Source: Hydractinia symbiolongicarpus (taxonomy: Eukaryota > Cnidaria > Hydrozoa > Anthoathecata > Hydractiniidae). From it: 64,000 nt of DNA. The notes beneath the pieces were generated by a model. That model was not told the DNA's origin, ran no database searches, and saw only the letters and a program-made list of their open reading frames with translations. How positions within the stretch are numbered: position 1 is the first letter of the stretch; each line of letters begins with the position of its first letter. Both the position numbers and the translations under genes were made by a program. This document shows, in pieces, positions 52,534 to 64,000 of the stretch. The stretch spans positions 4,404,001 through 4,468,000 of the forward strand of contig NC_079876.1 in NCBI RefSeq assembly GCF_029227915.1, written 5' to 3'.

Positions 52534-54157
52534 AAGTCAATAAAATGCAGTTTTTGAAACTGTCGCTGTTTCATCAGCGCGCGATAACGGCTAGGATTGG
52601 TCCCACAGTAAAAAAATGACTTTTTTTAGCTTAATTTTTAAATAAAGCGCTACCACAGCGCCCAGTGTAATCGCTGAGTTCCGGCAATCATGTCAAATTA
52701 AGAAGAATGTTATTTCTTGGAGTCCAATTTCCTCATTTATCACATTTATCAGGTCACAGTCCAAAGTTAGTTCAATTAAGTCCCACAGTCAATCGATTCA
52801 TAGTTAAAAGCGATGCAACATAGTAATATCAGAAATATATCGCTAAATACATGTTGGTACGAATATGTGACCCAACCGTTGTAACTCAAACGGACTGACA
52901 CCGTCAGAAAGTCAATGAAATGTAGTTTTTGAAACTTTCGCTATTTCTTCAGCGCGCGCTAACGGCTAGGATTGGTCCCACAGTAAAAAAATGACTTTTT
53001 TTAGCTTAATTTTTAAATAAAGCGCTACCACAGCGACCAGTGTAATCGCTGAGTTCCGGCAATCACGTCAAATTAAGAAGAATGTTATTTCTTGGAGTCC
53101 AATTGTCTCACTTTCTCATTTATAAGGTCACAGTCCATAATCAGTTCAATTAAGTCCCACCGTCAATCGTTTCACTGTGAAAAGCGATGCAACCTAGTAA
53201 TATCAGATAAACATCGCTAAATACATGTTGGTACAAATATGTGACCTAACCGTTGCAACTACAACGGACTGACACCGTTAGAAATTCAATGAAATGTAGT
53301 TTTTGAAACTGTCGCTGTTTCATCAGCGCGCTATAACGGCTAGGATTGGTCCCACAATAAAAAAATGACTTTATTTATCTTAATTCTTAAATGACGCGCT
53401 ACTACAGGGCCCAGTGTAATCGCTGAGTTTCGGCAATCATGTCAAATTAAGAAGAATGTCATTTTTTGGATTCCAATTTCCTCATTTATCAAACTTATCA
53501 GGTTACAGTCCAAAGTTAGTTCAAATAAGTTCCACAGTCAATCGTTTCATTGTTAAAAGCGATGCAACCTAGTAATCTCAGAAAAATATCGCTAAACACA
53601 TGTTGGTACGAATATGTGACCCAACCGTTGAAACTCAAACGGACTGGCAGCGTTAGAAAGTCAATGAAATGTAGTTTTTTAAACTGTCGCTATTTTTTCA
53701 TTGCGCGATAACGGCTAGGATTGCTCCCAGAGTTAAAATAGACTTATTAATCTAAATTTTTAAATAAAGCGCTACCACAGCGCCCAGTGTAATCGCTGAG
53801 TTTCGGCAATCATGTCAAATTAAGAAGAATGTCATTTTTTGGAGTCCAATTGTCTCCTTTATCACATTTATCAGGTGACAGTCCAAAGTTAGTTGAATTA
53901 AGTCCCACAGTCAATCGATTCATAGTTAAAAGCGATGCAACATAGTAATATCAGAAAAATATCGCTAAATACATGTTGGTACGAATATGTGACCCAACCG
54001 TTGTAACTCAAACGGAATGACACCGTCAGAAAGTCAATGAAATGTAGTTTTTGAAACTGTCGCTATTTCTTCAGCGCGCGCTAACGGCTAGGATTGGTCC
54101 CACAGTAAAAAATTGACTTTTTTTAGCTTAATTTTTAAATAAAGCGCTACCACAGCG
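52534..54157 (+). repeat. Near-copy of 42-1664
   Basis: Aligns without gaps to the start of the window at offset 52493 with roughly one difference per 100 bases or fewer. Near 54158 (cgaccactgtaatcgctgatttcc) the match jumps forward one monomer to the sequence at about 2040, so one monomer of the left block is absent here. Confidence 0.88.
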
Positions 54158-56640
54158 ACCACTGTAATCGCTGATTTCCGGCAATCACGTCAAATTAATA
54201 AGAATGTTATTTTTTGGAGTCCAATTGTCTCATTTATCAAAATATCAGGTTACAGTCCAAAGTTAGTTCAATTAAGTTCCACAGTCAATCGTTTCATTGT
54301 TAAAAGCGATGCAACCTAGTAATCTCAGAAAAATATCGCTAAACACATGTTGATACGAATATGTGACCCAACCATTGAAACTCAAACGGACTGGCAGCGT
54401 TAGAAAGTCAATGAAATGTAGTTTTTTAAACTGTCGCTATTTTTTCATTGCGCGATAAAGGCTAGGATTGCTCCCAGAGTTAAAAATGACTTATTAATCT
54501 AAATTTTTAAATGAAGCGCAACCACAGCGCCCAGTGTAATCGCTGAGTTCCGGCAATCATGTAAAATTAAGAAGAATGTTATTTCTTGGAGTCCAATTTC
54601 CTCATTTATCACATTTATCAGGTCACAGTCCAAAGTTAGTTCAATTAAGTCCCACCGTCAATCGTTTCACTGTTAAAAGCGATGCAACCTAGTAATATCA
54701 GATAAATATCGCTAAATACATGTTGGTACGAATATGTGACCTAACCGTTGAAACTACAACGGACTCACACCGTCAGAAAGTCAATGAAATGTAGTTTTTG
54801 AAACTGTCGCTATTTCTTCAGCGCGCGCTAACGGCTAGGATTGGTCCCACAGTAAATAAATGACTTTTTTTAGCTTAATTTTTAAATAAAGCGCTACCAC
54901 AGCGCCCAGTGTAATCGCTGAGTTCCGGCAATCACGTCAAATTAAGAAGAATGTTATTTCTTGAAGCCCAATTGTCTCACTTTCTCATTTATAAGGTCAC
55001 AGTCCATAATCAGTTCAATTAAGTCCCACAGTCAATCGTTTCACTGTTAAAAGCCATACAACCTAGTAATATCAGAAAAATATCGCTAAGTACATGTTGG
55101 AACGAATATGTGCCTCAACCATTGTAACTCAAACGGATTGATACTGTTAGAAAGTCAATGAAATGTACTTTTTGAAACTGTCTCTATTTCTCCAGCGCTG
55201 GATAACGACTAGGATTGGTCCCACAGTAAAAAAATGACTTTTTTAGCTTAATTTTTAAATGAAGCGCTACCACAGCGCCCAGTGTAATCGCTGATTTCCG
55301 GCAATCACGTCAAATTAAGAAGAATCTTATTTCTTGGAGTCCAATTTTCTCACTTTCACATTTATAAGGTCACAGTCCATAATCAGTCCAATTAAGTCTC
55401 ACAGTCAATCGTTTCACTGTTAAAAGCCATACAACTTAGTAATACCGAAATAATATCGCTAAATACATGTTGGTACGAATATGTGACTCAACCGTTGTAA
55501 CTCAAACGGATTGATACTGTTAGAAAGTCAATGAAATGTAGTTTATGGATCTGTCTGTATTTCTCCAGCGCTGGATAACGGCTAGGATTGGTCCCACAGT
55601 AAAAAAATGACTTTTTTAGCTTAATTTTTAAATGAAGCGCTACCACAGCGCCCAGTGTAATCGCTGATTTCCGGCAATCACGTCAAATTAAGAAGAATCT
55701 TATTTCTTGGAGTCCAATTTTCTCACTTTCACATTTATAAGGTCACAGTCCATAATCAGTCCAATTAAGTCTCACAGTCAATCGTTTCACTGTTAAAAGC
55801 CATACAACTTAGTAATACCGAAATAATATCGCTAAATACATGTTGGTACGAATATGTGACTCAACCGTTGTAACTCAAACGGATTGATACTGTTAGAAAG
55901 TCAATGAAATGTAGTTTATGGAACTGTCTCTATTTCTTCAGCGCGCGATAACGGCTAGTATTGGTCCCACAGTAAAGGATGATTTATTTACCTAAACTTT
56001 CAAATGAAGCGCTACCACAGCGCCCAGTGTAATCGCTGAGTTCCGGCAATCACGTCAAATTAAGAAGAATGTTATTTCTTGGAGTCCAATTGTCTCATTT
56101 ATCACATTTATCAGGTCTCAGTCCAAAGTTAGTTCAATTAAGTCCAACAGTCAATCGTTTCATAGTTAAAAGCGATGCAACCTAGTAATATCAGAAAAAT
56201 ATCGCTAAATATATGTTGGTACGAATATGTGACCCAACCGTTGTAACTCAAACGGATTAACACAGTTAGAAAGTCAATGAAATGTAGTTTTTGAGACTGT
56301 TGCTATTTCTTCAGCGCGCGATAACGGCCAGGATTGGTCCCACAGTTAAAAATGACTTATTAATCTAAATTTTTAATTGAAGCGCTACCACAGCGCCCAG
56401 TGAAATGGCTGAGTTTCGGCAACCATTTCAAATTAAGAAGAATGTTATTTCTTGGGTCCAATTTTCTTACTTTCACATTTATAAGGTCACAGTCCATAAT
56501 CAGTTCAATTAAGTCTCACAGTCAATCGTTTCACTGTTAAAAGCCGTACAACTTAGTAATACCGAAAAAATATCGCTAAATACATGTTGGTACGAATATG
56601 TGACTCAACCGTTGTAACTCAAACGGATTGATACTGTTAG
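54158..56640 (+). repeat. Contracted copy of parts of 2040-9400
   Basis: From 54158 the sequence follows about 2040-2650. Near 54771 it jumps to the types seen at 5260 onward, then on to those near 6050 and 9420. The 1867-bp and 1865-bp duplications of the left block are present only once or not at all. This shows the ancestral order before the duplications, or their later loss. Confidence 0.8.
55192..55937 (+). repeat. Single-monomer tandem duplication
   Basis: ccagcgctggataac begins at 55192 and at 55565, 373 apart, and the monomers that follow are almost the same (gataacgactagg against gataacggctagg). The join near 55545-55565 reads tggatctgtctgtatttctc, a hybrid of two monomer types. The left block has only one such monomer in each HOR copy. 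Confidence 0.85.
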
Positions 56641-59600
56641 AAAGTCAATGAAATGTAGTTTTTGAAACTGTCGCTATTTCTTCAGCGCGCGATAACGGCC
56701 AGGATTGGTCCCACAGTTAAAAATGACTTATTAATCTAAATTTTTAATTGAAGTGCTACCACAGCGCCCAGTGAAATCGCTGAGTTTCGGCAATCATTTC
56801 AAATTAAGAAGAATGTTATTTCTTGGAGTCCAATTGTCTCACTTTCACATCTATAAGGTCACAGTCCATAATCAGTTCAACTAAGTCCCACAGTCAATCG
56901 TTTTACTGTTAAAAGCCATACAACTTAGTAATACCGAAAAAATATCGCTAAATACATGTTGGTACGAATATGTGACACAACCGTTGTAACTCAAACGGAC
57001 TGACACCGTTAGAAAGTCAATGAAATGTAGTTTTTGAAGCTGTAGCTACTTCTTCAGCGCGCGATAACGGCTAGGATTGGTCCCACGGCTAAAACGTGAT
57101 TTTTTAACTTAATTTTCAAATGAAGCGCTACCACAGGGACCTGTGTAATCGCTGAGTTCCGGCAAGCACATCAAATTAGGAAGAATGTTATTTCTTGGAG
57201 TCCAATTGTCTCATTTATCACATTTATCAGGTCACAGTCCAAAGTTAGTTCAATTAAGTACCACATTCAATCGTTTCACTGTTAAAAGCGATGCAACATA
57301 GTAATAACAGATAAATATCGCTAAATACATGTTGGTACGAATATGTGACCCAACCGTTGTAACTCAAACGGACTGACATCGATAGAAAGTCCGTGAAAAG
57401 TAGTATTTGAAACTGTCTCTATTTCTTCAGCGCGCGCTAACGGCTAGGATTCGTCACACGGCTAAAACGTGATTTTTTTATCTTAATTTTCAAATGAAGC
57501 GCTACCACAGGAACCAGTGTAATCGCTGAGTTGCGGCAATCATGTCAATTTAGGAAGAATGTTATTTCTTGGAGTCCAATTGTCTTACTTTTTCATTTAT
57601 AAGGTCACAGCCCAAAATCAGTTCAATTAAGTCCCACAGTCAATCGTTTCACTGTTAAAAGCGATACAACCTAGTAATACCGGAAGGATATCACGAAATA
57701 CATGTTGGTACGAATATGTGACTCAACCGTTGTAACACAAAGGGATTGATACTGTTACAAATTCAATGAAATGTAGTTTTTGAAACTCTCTCTATTTCTT
57801 CGGCGCGGGATAACGGCTAGGATTGGTACCACAGTAAAAAATGACTTATTAATCTAAATTTTTAAATGAAGCGCTACCACAGCGCCCAGTGTAATCGCTG
57901 AGTTCCTGCAATCACGTCAAATTAAGAGGAATGTTATTTCTTGGAGTCCAATTGTCTCATTTATCAAATTTATCAGGTCACAGTCCAAAGTTAGTTCAAT
58001 TAAGTCCCACAGTCAATCGTTTCATTGTTAAAAGCCGTACAACTTAGTAATACCGAAAAAATATCGCTAAATACATGTTGGTACGAATATGTGACTCAAC
58101 CGTTGTAACTCAAACGGATTGATACTGTTAGAAAGTCAATGAAATGTAGTTTTTGAAACTGTCGGTATTTCTTCAGCGCGCGATAACGGCCAGGATTGGT
58201 CCCACAGTTAAAAATGACTTATTAATCTAAATTTTTAATTGAAGTGCTACCACAGCGCCCAGTGAAATCGCTGAGTTTCGGCAATCATTTCAAATTAAGA
58301 AGAATGTTATTTCTTGGAGTCCAATTGTCTCACTTTCACATCTATAAGGTCACAGTCCATAATCAGTTCAACTAAGTCCCACAGTCAATCGTTTTACTGT
58401 TAAAAGCCATACAACTTAGTAATACCGAAAAAATATCGCTAAATACATGTTGGTACGAATATGTGACACAACCGTTGTAACTCAAACGGACTGACACCGT
58501 TAGAAAGTCAATGAAATGTAGTTTTTGAAGCTGTAGCTACTTCTTCAGCGCGCGATAACGGCTAGGATTGGTCCCACGGCTAAAACGTGACTTTTTTATC
58601 TTAATTTTCAAATGAAGCGCTACCACAGGGACCTGTGTAATCGCTGAGTTCCGGCAAGCACATCAAATTAGGAAGAATGTTATTTCTTGGAGTCCAATTG
58701 TCTCATTTATCACATTTATCAGGTCACAGTCCAAAGTTAGTTCAATTAAGTACCACATTCAATCGTTTCACTGTTAAAAGCGATGCAACATAGTAATAAC
58801 AGATAAATATCGCTAAATACATGTTGGTACGAATATGTGACCCAACCGTTGTAACTCAAACGGACTGACATCAATAGAAAGTCCGTGAAAAGTAGTATTT
58901 GAAACTGTCTCTATTTCTTCAGCGCGCGCTAACGGCTAGGATTCGTCACACGGCTAAAACGTGATTTTTTTATCTTAATTTTCAAATGAAGCGCTACCAC
59001 AGGAACCAGTGTAATCGCTGAGTTGCGGCAATCATGTCAATTTAGGAAGAATGTTATTTCTTGGAGTCCAATTGTCATACTTTTTCATTTATAAGGTCAC
59101 AGCCCAAAATCATTTCAATTAAGTCCCACAGTCAATCGTTTCACTGTTAAAAGCGATGCAACCTAGTAATACCGGAAGGATATCACGAAATACATGTTGG
59201 TACGAATATGTGACTCAACCGTTGTAACACAAAGGGATTGATACTGTTACAAATTCAATGAAATGTAGTTTTTGAAACTCTCTCTATTTCTTCGGCGCGG
59301 GATAACGGCTAGGATTGGTACCACAGTAAAAAATGACTTATTAATCTAAATTTTTAAATGAAGCGCTACCACAGCGCCCAGTGTAATCGCTGAGTTCCTG
59401 CAATCACGTCAAATTAAGAGGAATGTTATTTCTTGGAGTCCAATTGTCTCATTTATCAAATTTATCAGGTCACAGTCCAAAGTTAGTTCAATTAAGTCCC
59501 ACAGTCAATCGTTTCATTGTTAAAAGCTATGCAACCTAGTAATATCAGAAAAATATCGCTAAATATATGTAAGTACGAATATGCGACCCAACCGTTGTAA

Positions 59601-61020
59601 CTCAAACGGACTGACACGGTTAGAAAGTCAATGAAATGTAGTTTTTGAAACTTTCGCTATTTCTTCAGCGTGCGATAACGGCTAGGATTGGTCACACGGG
59701 AAAGAATGATTTAAATATCTAAATTTTTAAATGAAGCCCTACCACAGCGCCCAGTGAAATCGCTGAGTTTCGGCAATCATTTCAAATTAAGAAGAATGTT
59801 ATTTCTTGGAGTCCAATTGTCTCACTTTCACATCTATAAGGTCACAGTCCATAATCAGTTCAACTAAGTCCCACAGTCAATCGTTTTACTGTTAAAAGCC
59901 ATACAACTTAGTAATACCGAAAAAATATCGCTAAATACATGTTGGTACGAATATGTGACACAACCGTTGTAACTCAAACGGACTGACACCGTTAGAAAGT
60001 CAATGAAATGTAGTTTTTGAAGCTGTAGCTACTTCTTCAGCGCGCGATAACGGCTAGGATTGGTCCCACGGCTAAAACGTGACTTTTTTATCTTAATTTT
60101 CAAATGAAGCGCTACCACAGGGACCTGTGTAATCGCTGAGTTCCGGCAAGCACATCAAATTAGGAAGAATGTTATTTCTTGGAGTCCAATTGTCTCATTT
60201 ATCACATTTATCAGGTCACAGTCCAAAGTTAGTTCAATTAAGTACCACATTCAATCGTTTCACTGTTAAAAGCGATGCAACATAGTAATAACAGATAAAT
60301 ATCGCTAAATACATGTTGGTACGAATATGTGACCCAACCGTTGTAACTCAAACGGACTGACATCAATAGAAAGTCCGTGAAAAGTAGTATTTGAAACTGT
60401 CTCTATTTCTTCAGCGCGCGCTAACGGCTAGGATTCGTCACACGGCTAAAACGTGATTTTTTTATCTTAATTTTCAAATGAAGCGCTACCACAGGAACCA
60501 GTGTAATCGCTGAGTTGCGGCAATCATGTCAATTTAGGAAGAATGTTATTTCTTGGAGTCCAATTGTCATACTTTTTCATTTATAAGGTCACAGCCCAAA
60601 ATCATTTCAATTAAGTCCCACAGTCAATCGTTTCACTGTTAAAAGCGATGCAACCTAGTAATACCGGAAGGATATCACGAAATACATGTTGGTACGAATA
60701 TGTGACTCAACCGTTGTAACACAAAGGGATTGATACTGTTACAAATTCAATGAAATGTAGTTTTTGAAACTCTCTCTATTTCTTCGGCGCGGGATAACGG
60801 CTAGGATTGGTACCACAGTAAAAAATGACTTATTAATCTAAATTTTTAAATGAAGCGCTACCACAGCGCCCAGTGTAATCGCTGAGTTCCTGCAATCACG
60901 TCAAATTAAGAGGAATGTTATTTCTTGGAGTCCAATTGTCTCATTTATCAAATTTATCAGGTCACAGTCCAAAGTTAGTTCAATTAAGTCCCACAGTCAA
61001 TCGTTTCATTGTTAAAAGCT
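56640..61020 (+). repeat. 4-monomer HOR, 1492 bp, about 2.9 copies
   Basis: The marker aagctgtagctacttcttc begins at 57037, 58528 and 60020, steps of 1491 and 1492. It is the same HOR as at 8240-12264. The second and third rounds share private changes (gacatcaatagaaag, tgtcatactttttc, aatcatttcaatt), so they arose from each other after the split from the left block. The third round starts with a hybrid monomer near 59740. Confidence 0.88.
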
Positions 61021-61976
61021 ATGCAACCTAGTAATATCAGAAAAATATCGCTAAATATATGTAAGTACGAATATGTGACCCAACCGTTGTAACTCAAACG
61101 GACTGACACGGTTAGAAAGTCAATGAAATGTAGTTTTTGAAACTTTCGCTATTTCTTCAGCGTGCGATAACGGCTAGGATTGGTCACACGGGAAAGAATG
61201 ATTTAAATATCTAAATTTTTAAATGAAGCCCTACCACAGCGCCCAGTGTAATCGCTCAATTCCGGCAATCATGTCAAATTAAGATGAATGTTTTTTCTTG
61301 GAGTTCAATTGTCTCATTTATCACATTTATCAGGTCACAGTCCAAATTTAGTTCTATTAAGTCCCACATTCAATCGTTTCACTGTTAAAAGCGGTGCAAC
61401 CTAGTATTAACAGATAAATATCGCTAAATACATGTTGGTACGAATATGTTAACCAACCGTTGTAACTCAAATGGACTGACATCGATAGAAAGTCAGTGAA
61501 ATGTAGTATTTGAAACTGTCGCTATTTCTTCAGCGCGCGATAACGGATAGGATTGGTCCCACTGTAAAGAATGACTTATTAATCTAAATTTTTAAATAAA
61601 GCGCTACCACAGCGCCTGGTGTAATCGCTGAGTTGCGGCAATCATGTCAAAATAAGAAGAATGTTATTTCTTGGAGTCCAAATGTCTCACTTATAACATT
61701 TATAAGGTCACAGTCCAAAATCAGTTCAATTTAGTCCCACAGTCAGTCGTTTCACTGTTAAAGGCGATGCCACCTATTAATATGAGAAAATTATCGCTAA
61801 TTACATGTTGGTACGAATATGTGATCCAACCGTTGTAACTCACACGGACTGTAACCATTAGAAAGTCAATGAAATGTAGTTTTGGAAACTGTCGCTATTT
61901 CTTCAGCGCGCGATAACGGCTAGGATTGGTGCCACGGTAAAGAATGACTTATTTATCTAAATTTTTAAATGAAGCG
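61021..61976 (+). repeat. Copy of the mixed monomers at 12265-13230
   Basis: gcggtgcaacctagtattaac at 61391 pairs with 12636, followed by the ggataggattggtcccact and ggtgccacggtaaag monomers in the same order. Differences are few, for example caaaataagaag at about 61648. Confidence 0.85.
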
Positions 61977-63092
61977 CTACCACAGCGCCCAGTGTAATCG
62001 CTGAGTTCCGTCAAGCACATCAAATTAGGAAGAATGTTATTTCTTGGAGTCCAATTGTCTCATTTATCACATTTATCAGGTCACAGTCCAAAGTTCGTTC
62101 AATTAAGTACCACATTCAATCGTTTCACTTTTAAAAGCGATGCAACCTAGTAATAACAGATAAATGTCGCTAAATTCATGTTGGTACGAATATGTGACCC
62201 AACCGTTGTTACTCAAACGGACTGACATCGATAGAAAGTCCGTGAAAAGTAGTATTTGAAACTGTCTCTATTTCTTTAGCGCGCTAACGGCTAGGATTCG
62301 TCACACGGCTAAAACGTGACTTTTTTATCTTAATTTTCAAATGACGCGCTACCACAGCGCCCAGTGTAATCGCTGAGTTCCGTCAAGCACATCAAATTAG
62401 GAAGAATGTTATTTCTTGGAGTCCAATTGTCTCATTTATCACATTTATCAGGTCACAGTCCAAAGTTCGTTCAATTAAGTACCACATTCAATCGTTTCAC
62501 TTTTAAAAGCGATGCAACCTAGTAATAACAGATAAATGTCGCTAAATTCATGTTGGTACGAATATGTGACCCAACCGTTGTTACTCAAACGGACTGACAT
62601 CGATAGAAAGTCCGTGAAAAGTAGTATTTGAAACTGTCTCTATTTCTTTAGCGCGCTAACGGCTAGGATTCGTCACACGGCTAAAACGTGACTTTTTTAT
62701 CTTAATTTTCAAATGACGCGCTACCACAGCGCCCAGTGTAATCGCTGAGTTCCGTCAAGCACATCAAATTAGGAAGAATGTTATTTCTTGGAGTCCAATT
62801 GTCTCATTTATCACATTTATCAGGTCACAGTCCAAAGTTCGTTCAATTAAGTACCACATTCAATCGTTTCACTTTTAAAAGCGATGCAACCTAGTAATAA
62901 CAGATAAATGTCGCTAAATTCATGTTGGTACGAATATGTGACCCAACCGTTGTTACTCAAACGGACTGACATCGATAGAAAGTCCGTGAAAAGTAGTATT
63001 TGAAACTGTCTCTATTTCTTTAGCGCGCTAACGGCTAGGATTCGTCACACGGCTAAAACGTGACTTTTTTATCTTAATTTTCAAATGACGCG
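61977..63092 (+). repeat. Three identical monomers in tandem (372 bp each)
   Basis: agcgcgctaacggctaggattcg begins at 62279, 62650 and 63022. The units between show no difference I could find. The shared form agcgcgct is two bases shorter than the usual agcgcgcgct, so these monomers are about 372 bp. The left block has a single monomer of this type (near 13240-13600). This is a very recent amplification of one monomer. Confidence 0.88.
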
Positions 63093-64000
63093 CTACCACA
63101 GGGACCTGTGTAATCGCTGAGTTCCGGCAAGCACATCAAATTAGGAAGAATGTTATTTCTTGGAGTCCAATTGTCTCATTTATCACATTTATCAGGTCAC
63201 AGTCCAAAGTTAGTTCAATTAAGTACCACATTCAATCGTTTCACTGTTAAAAGCGATGCAACATAGTAATAACAGTTAAATATCGCTAAATACATGTTGG
63301 TACGAATATGTGACCCAACCGTTGTAACTCAAACGGACTGACATCGATAGAAAGTCCGTGAAAAGTAGTATTTGAAACTGTCTCTATTTCTTCAGCGCGC
63401 GCTAACGGCTAGGATTCGTCACACGGCTAAAACGTGATTTTTTTATCTTACTTTTCAAATGAAGCGCTACCACAGGGACCAGTGTAATCGCTGAGTTGCG
63501 GCAATCATGTCAAATTAGGAAGAATGTTATTTCTTGGAGTCCAATTGTCTTACTTTTTCATTTATAAGGTCACAGCCCAAAATCAGTTCAATTAAGTCCC
63601 ACAGTCAATCGTTTCACTGTTAAAAGCGATACAACCTAGTAATACCGGAAGAATATCACGAAATACATGTTGGTACGAATATGTGACTCAACCGTTGTAA
63701 CAGAAATGGATTGATACTGTTACAAATTCAATGAAATGTAGTTTTTGAAACTGTCTCTATTTCTTTGGCGCGGGATAACGGCTAGGATTGGTCCCACAGT
63801 AAAAAATGACTTATTAATCTAAATTTTTAAATGAAGCGCTACCACAGCGCCCAGTGTAATCGCTGAGTTCCGGTAATCATGTCAAATTAAGAAGAATGTT
63901 ATTTCTTGTAGTCCAATTGTCTCACTTATAACATTTATAAAGTCACAGTCCAAAATCAGTTCAATTAAGTCCTACAGTCAATCCTTTCACTGTTAAAAGC
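63093..64000 (+). repeat. Copy of 13594-14880 types at the window end
   Basis: cacacggctaaaacgtg at 63420 pairs with 13921 and ttggcgcggg at 63765 with 14266, both at offset 49499. Near 63830 the sequence skips the gtcccatttataacat monomer of the left block and goes straight to the ggtaatcatgtc type. The array continues beyond the window. Confidence 0.85.

Larger units (their letters stand above)
52534..64000 (+). repeat. Satellite array, right block (~31 monomers), paralogue of 42-14900
   Basis: Same monomer and orientation as the left block. Landmarks pair with the start of the window: 52494 with 1, 61391 with 12636 (offset 48755) and 63765 with 14266 (offset 49499). The fall in offset from 52493 to 49499 means a net loss of eight monomers against the left block. 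The array runs off the end of the window. Nothing non-satellite is seen. Confidence 0.95.

Noticed and set aside
42-64000. CENP-B box
   Set aside because: I looked for the TTCG....A..CGGG pattern in the common monomer types and did not see it.

Overview
The window is almost entirely one satellite DNA array from a eukaryotic, most likely metazoan, genome. About 60.8 kb (42-49353 and 52534-64000, roughly 163 monomers) is an AT-rich monomer of about 373 bp repeated head to tail, always in the same orientation. No host gene, tRNA, rRNA or CRISPR array was found. The only other DNA is one broken non-LTR retrotransposon (LINE) of the CR1/L2/Rex1 type on the minus strand at 49354-52533, plus the last ~41 bp of a second copy of the same LINE at the left edge (1-41). 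The endonuclease and reverse transcriptase wording resembles families common in cnidarians and other marine invertebrates. That is family-level memory, so the organism assignment is weak.

Layout. 1-41: truncated ORF1 end of a LINE lying mostly outside the window. 42-1103: lead monomers. 1104-4837: two copies of a 5-monomer higher-order repeat (HOR, 1867 bp). 5411-9140: two copies of another 5-mer (1865 bp). 8240-12264: about 2.7 copies of a 4-mer (1492 bp). 12265-14999: mixed monomers. 15000-23970: a HOR family whose unit changes between 3, 4, 5 and 6 monomers. 23971-26200: a block later repeated. From 26200 the order starts again: 4-mer types (26200-27590), an expanded 3-mer zone (27590-32420), mixed monomers (32421-35200), the variable HOR family in shorter form (35200-41500) and the block (41500-43370). 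43375-46350 is a 4-mer HOR (1491 bp), and 46350-49353 holds more divergent monomers up to the LINE. After the LINE, 52534-64000 repeats the order of 42-14900 with a net loss of eight monomers.

The repetition is therefore nested at four levels: monomer (~373 bp), HOR (3 to 7 monomers), superblock (~15-17 kb) and a period of about 52.5 kb that carries the LINE with it. The LINE junction and its first kilobase of flanking satellite recur at 1-1100 with only a few base differences. The LINE was therefore most simply inserted once and then amplified with the array. Its reading frame has frameshifts, a premature stop and a probable small internal deletion, so it is a passenger and not an active element. 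The whole resembles a homogenising centromeric or heterochromatic satellite, but no sequence here proves centromere function. I see no novel enzymatic or defence system.
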